In this document: positions 27,391-27,978 of the stretch, one piece after another
Layout of the letters: every line of letters starts with the position of its first letter
Position numbering within the stretch: position 1 is the first letter of the stretch
Source of the DNA: a virus
DNA: 27,978 bases
Strand: one strand, 5' to 3'
Virus record (IMG/VR): IMGVR_UViG_3300010150_000112
Location: 1 to 27,978 of that record
Notes under the pieces: generated by a model
Database searches by the model: none
Seen by the model: the letters and a program-made list of their open reading frames with translations, nothing else
What the model was told of the DNA's origin: nothing
Program-made: the position numbers and the translations under genes

Positions 27391-27978
27391 TGGGTAGTGT
27401 GGTATCGCAGTCAATACCTAATTTTCTTAATGGTATGTCTCAACAGACTCCTACTCAAAGAGGAATAAATCAAGGTGAAGACCAAGTTAATTTTCAAAAT
27501 AGTATAGTAGAAGGTTTATCTAAAAGACCTTCATTAGATTATGTAGCAACTTTAGATTCTACTAATTTATATTCTAATAAAACTAAATTTTGGTCTATTC
27601 AAAGAGATGAGTCTAACCAATATATTGTAGCATTTTACAATGGTGGTGTTAAAGTTTGGGACTTAGAAGGAAATGTTAAAACTGTTACAGTTCAAAGTGG
27701 TTCAAGTTATTTAACATCTACAAATCCTAAAGCTAATTTTAAATTAGTAAACATTGCTGATTTTACTTTTATTGCAAACACAGCTACAACAGTTGCGGCA
27801 GATTCAGCTACAAGTGCGGCTAAAGTAGAAGAGTTTTTAATAAATGTAAAACTAACAAATTATGGTAGAGAATATAAAGTAGCATTAAAACACCCTAACA
27901 TGGCTCAAGAGTTAGAAGTAAGATTTCAACTTCCAACTGGTAATGATGCTTCTACTGATAGTAAATTTAGAGACACAG
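27390..27978 (+). CDS. Tail tubular protein B (T7 gp12-like), partial
   Basis: The first 196 codons of the nozzle protein. The frame stays open to the window edge (T7 gp12: 794 residues). The N-terminus SQSIPNFLNGMSQQTPTQRG and EGLSKRPSLDYVATL is characteristic of the family, in which the chain folds as a propeller forming the tail tip nozzle. VNIADFTFIANTA is also typical. The ATG lies in the stop of the gp11-like gene. The missing part, internal virion proteins and remaining tail genes are outside the window. Confidence 0.93.
   Translation, partial: MGSVVSQSIPNFLNGMSQQTPTQRGINQGEDQVNFQNSIVEGLSKRPSLDYVATLDSTNLYSNKTKFWSIQRDESNQYIVAFYNGGVKVWDLEGNVKTVTVQSGSSYLTSTNPKANFKLVNIADFTFIANTATTVAADSATSAAKVEEFLINVKLTNYGREYKVALKHPNMAQELEVRFQLPTGNDASTDSKFRDT

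Noticed and set aside
1-27978. A CRISPR array or retron, toxin-antitoxin or similar defence cassette
   Set aside because: No series of regularly spaced identical repeats and no reverse transcriptase, Cas or recognisable toxin-antitoxin proteins were seen. Repeats found are pairs only.

Overview
This window is most of the genome of an AT-rich (about one third G+C, judged by eye) T7-like podovirus of the autographivirus type, recognised by its own single-subunit RNA polymerase. Every gene supported here lies on the + strand. The T7-style order, the AT-rich sequence, the class I ribonucleotide reductase pair, an integrase just ahead of the RNA polymerase and several small proteins of a kind I associate with marine phages suggest a marine phage. 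A SAR11 (Pelagibacter) podovirus is my best guess, but the host cannot be proved from this sequence.

The assembly is circularly permuted relative to a T7 map. Bases 1-5684 are the right end: a glycine-rich tail adhesin, a run of small membrane, coiled-coil and basic proteins (likely lysis functions), then the small and large terminase subunits. A GH24 endolysin follows at 5686-6129. Bases 6130-7025 are almost gene-free and probably hold the physical genome ends, with a putative phage promoter, a 28-residue lipoprotein and many inverted and direct repeats. Bases 7026-9885 are the early/accessory region: small proteins of unknown function, structured intergenic DNA, two intrinsic terminators and a complete tyrosine recombinase.

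Bases 9937-21162 hold the RNA polymerase and the replication and nucleotide genes in T7 order: SSB, endonuclease I, a T7-lysozyme homologue, primase-helicase, DNA polymerase, a PD-(D/E)XK-like protein, 5'-3' exonuclease, a DUF3310 protein, NrdA and two small proteins. NrdB (21159-22109) closes this block. From 22133 the structural module runs: small virion proteins, portal, scaffold, three tiny very basic proteins, major capsid protein, a strong terminator, tail tube A, and the start of tail tube B, which is cut by the window edge. The internal virion proteins and the rest of the tail genes are missing, as expected for a window of about 28 kb from a genome of about 40 kb.

The most interesting points are: (i) a recurrent 20-bp motif at five gene-block boundaries that looks like the promoter of the phage RNA polymerase; (ii) a T7-lysozyme homologue that has lost the zinc-ligand cysteine and two other active-site residues and may survive only as an RNA polymerase regulator, since a separate intact lysozyme is present; (iii) a DNA polymerase lacking the thioredoxin-binding insertion; (iv) a tiny lipoprotein and a repeat-rich control region near the genome end; (v) a cluster of three very basic micro-proteins between scaffold and capsid; and (vi) an integrase with no recognisable repressor or attP.
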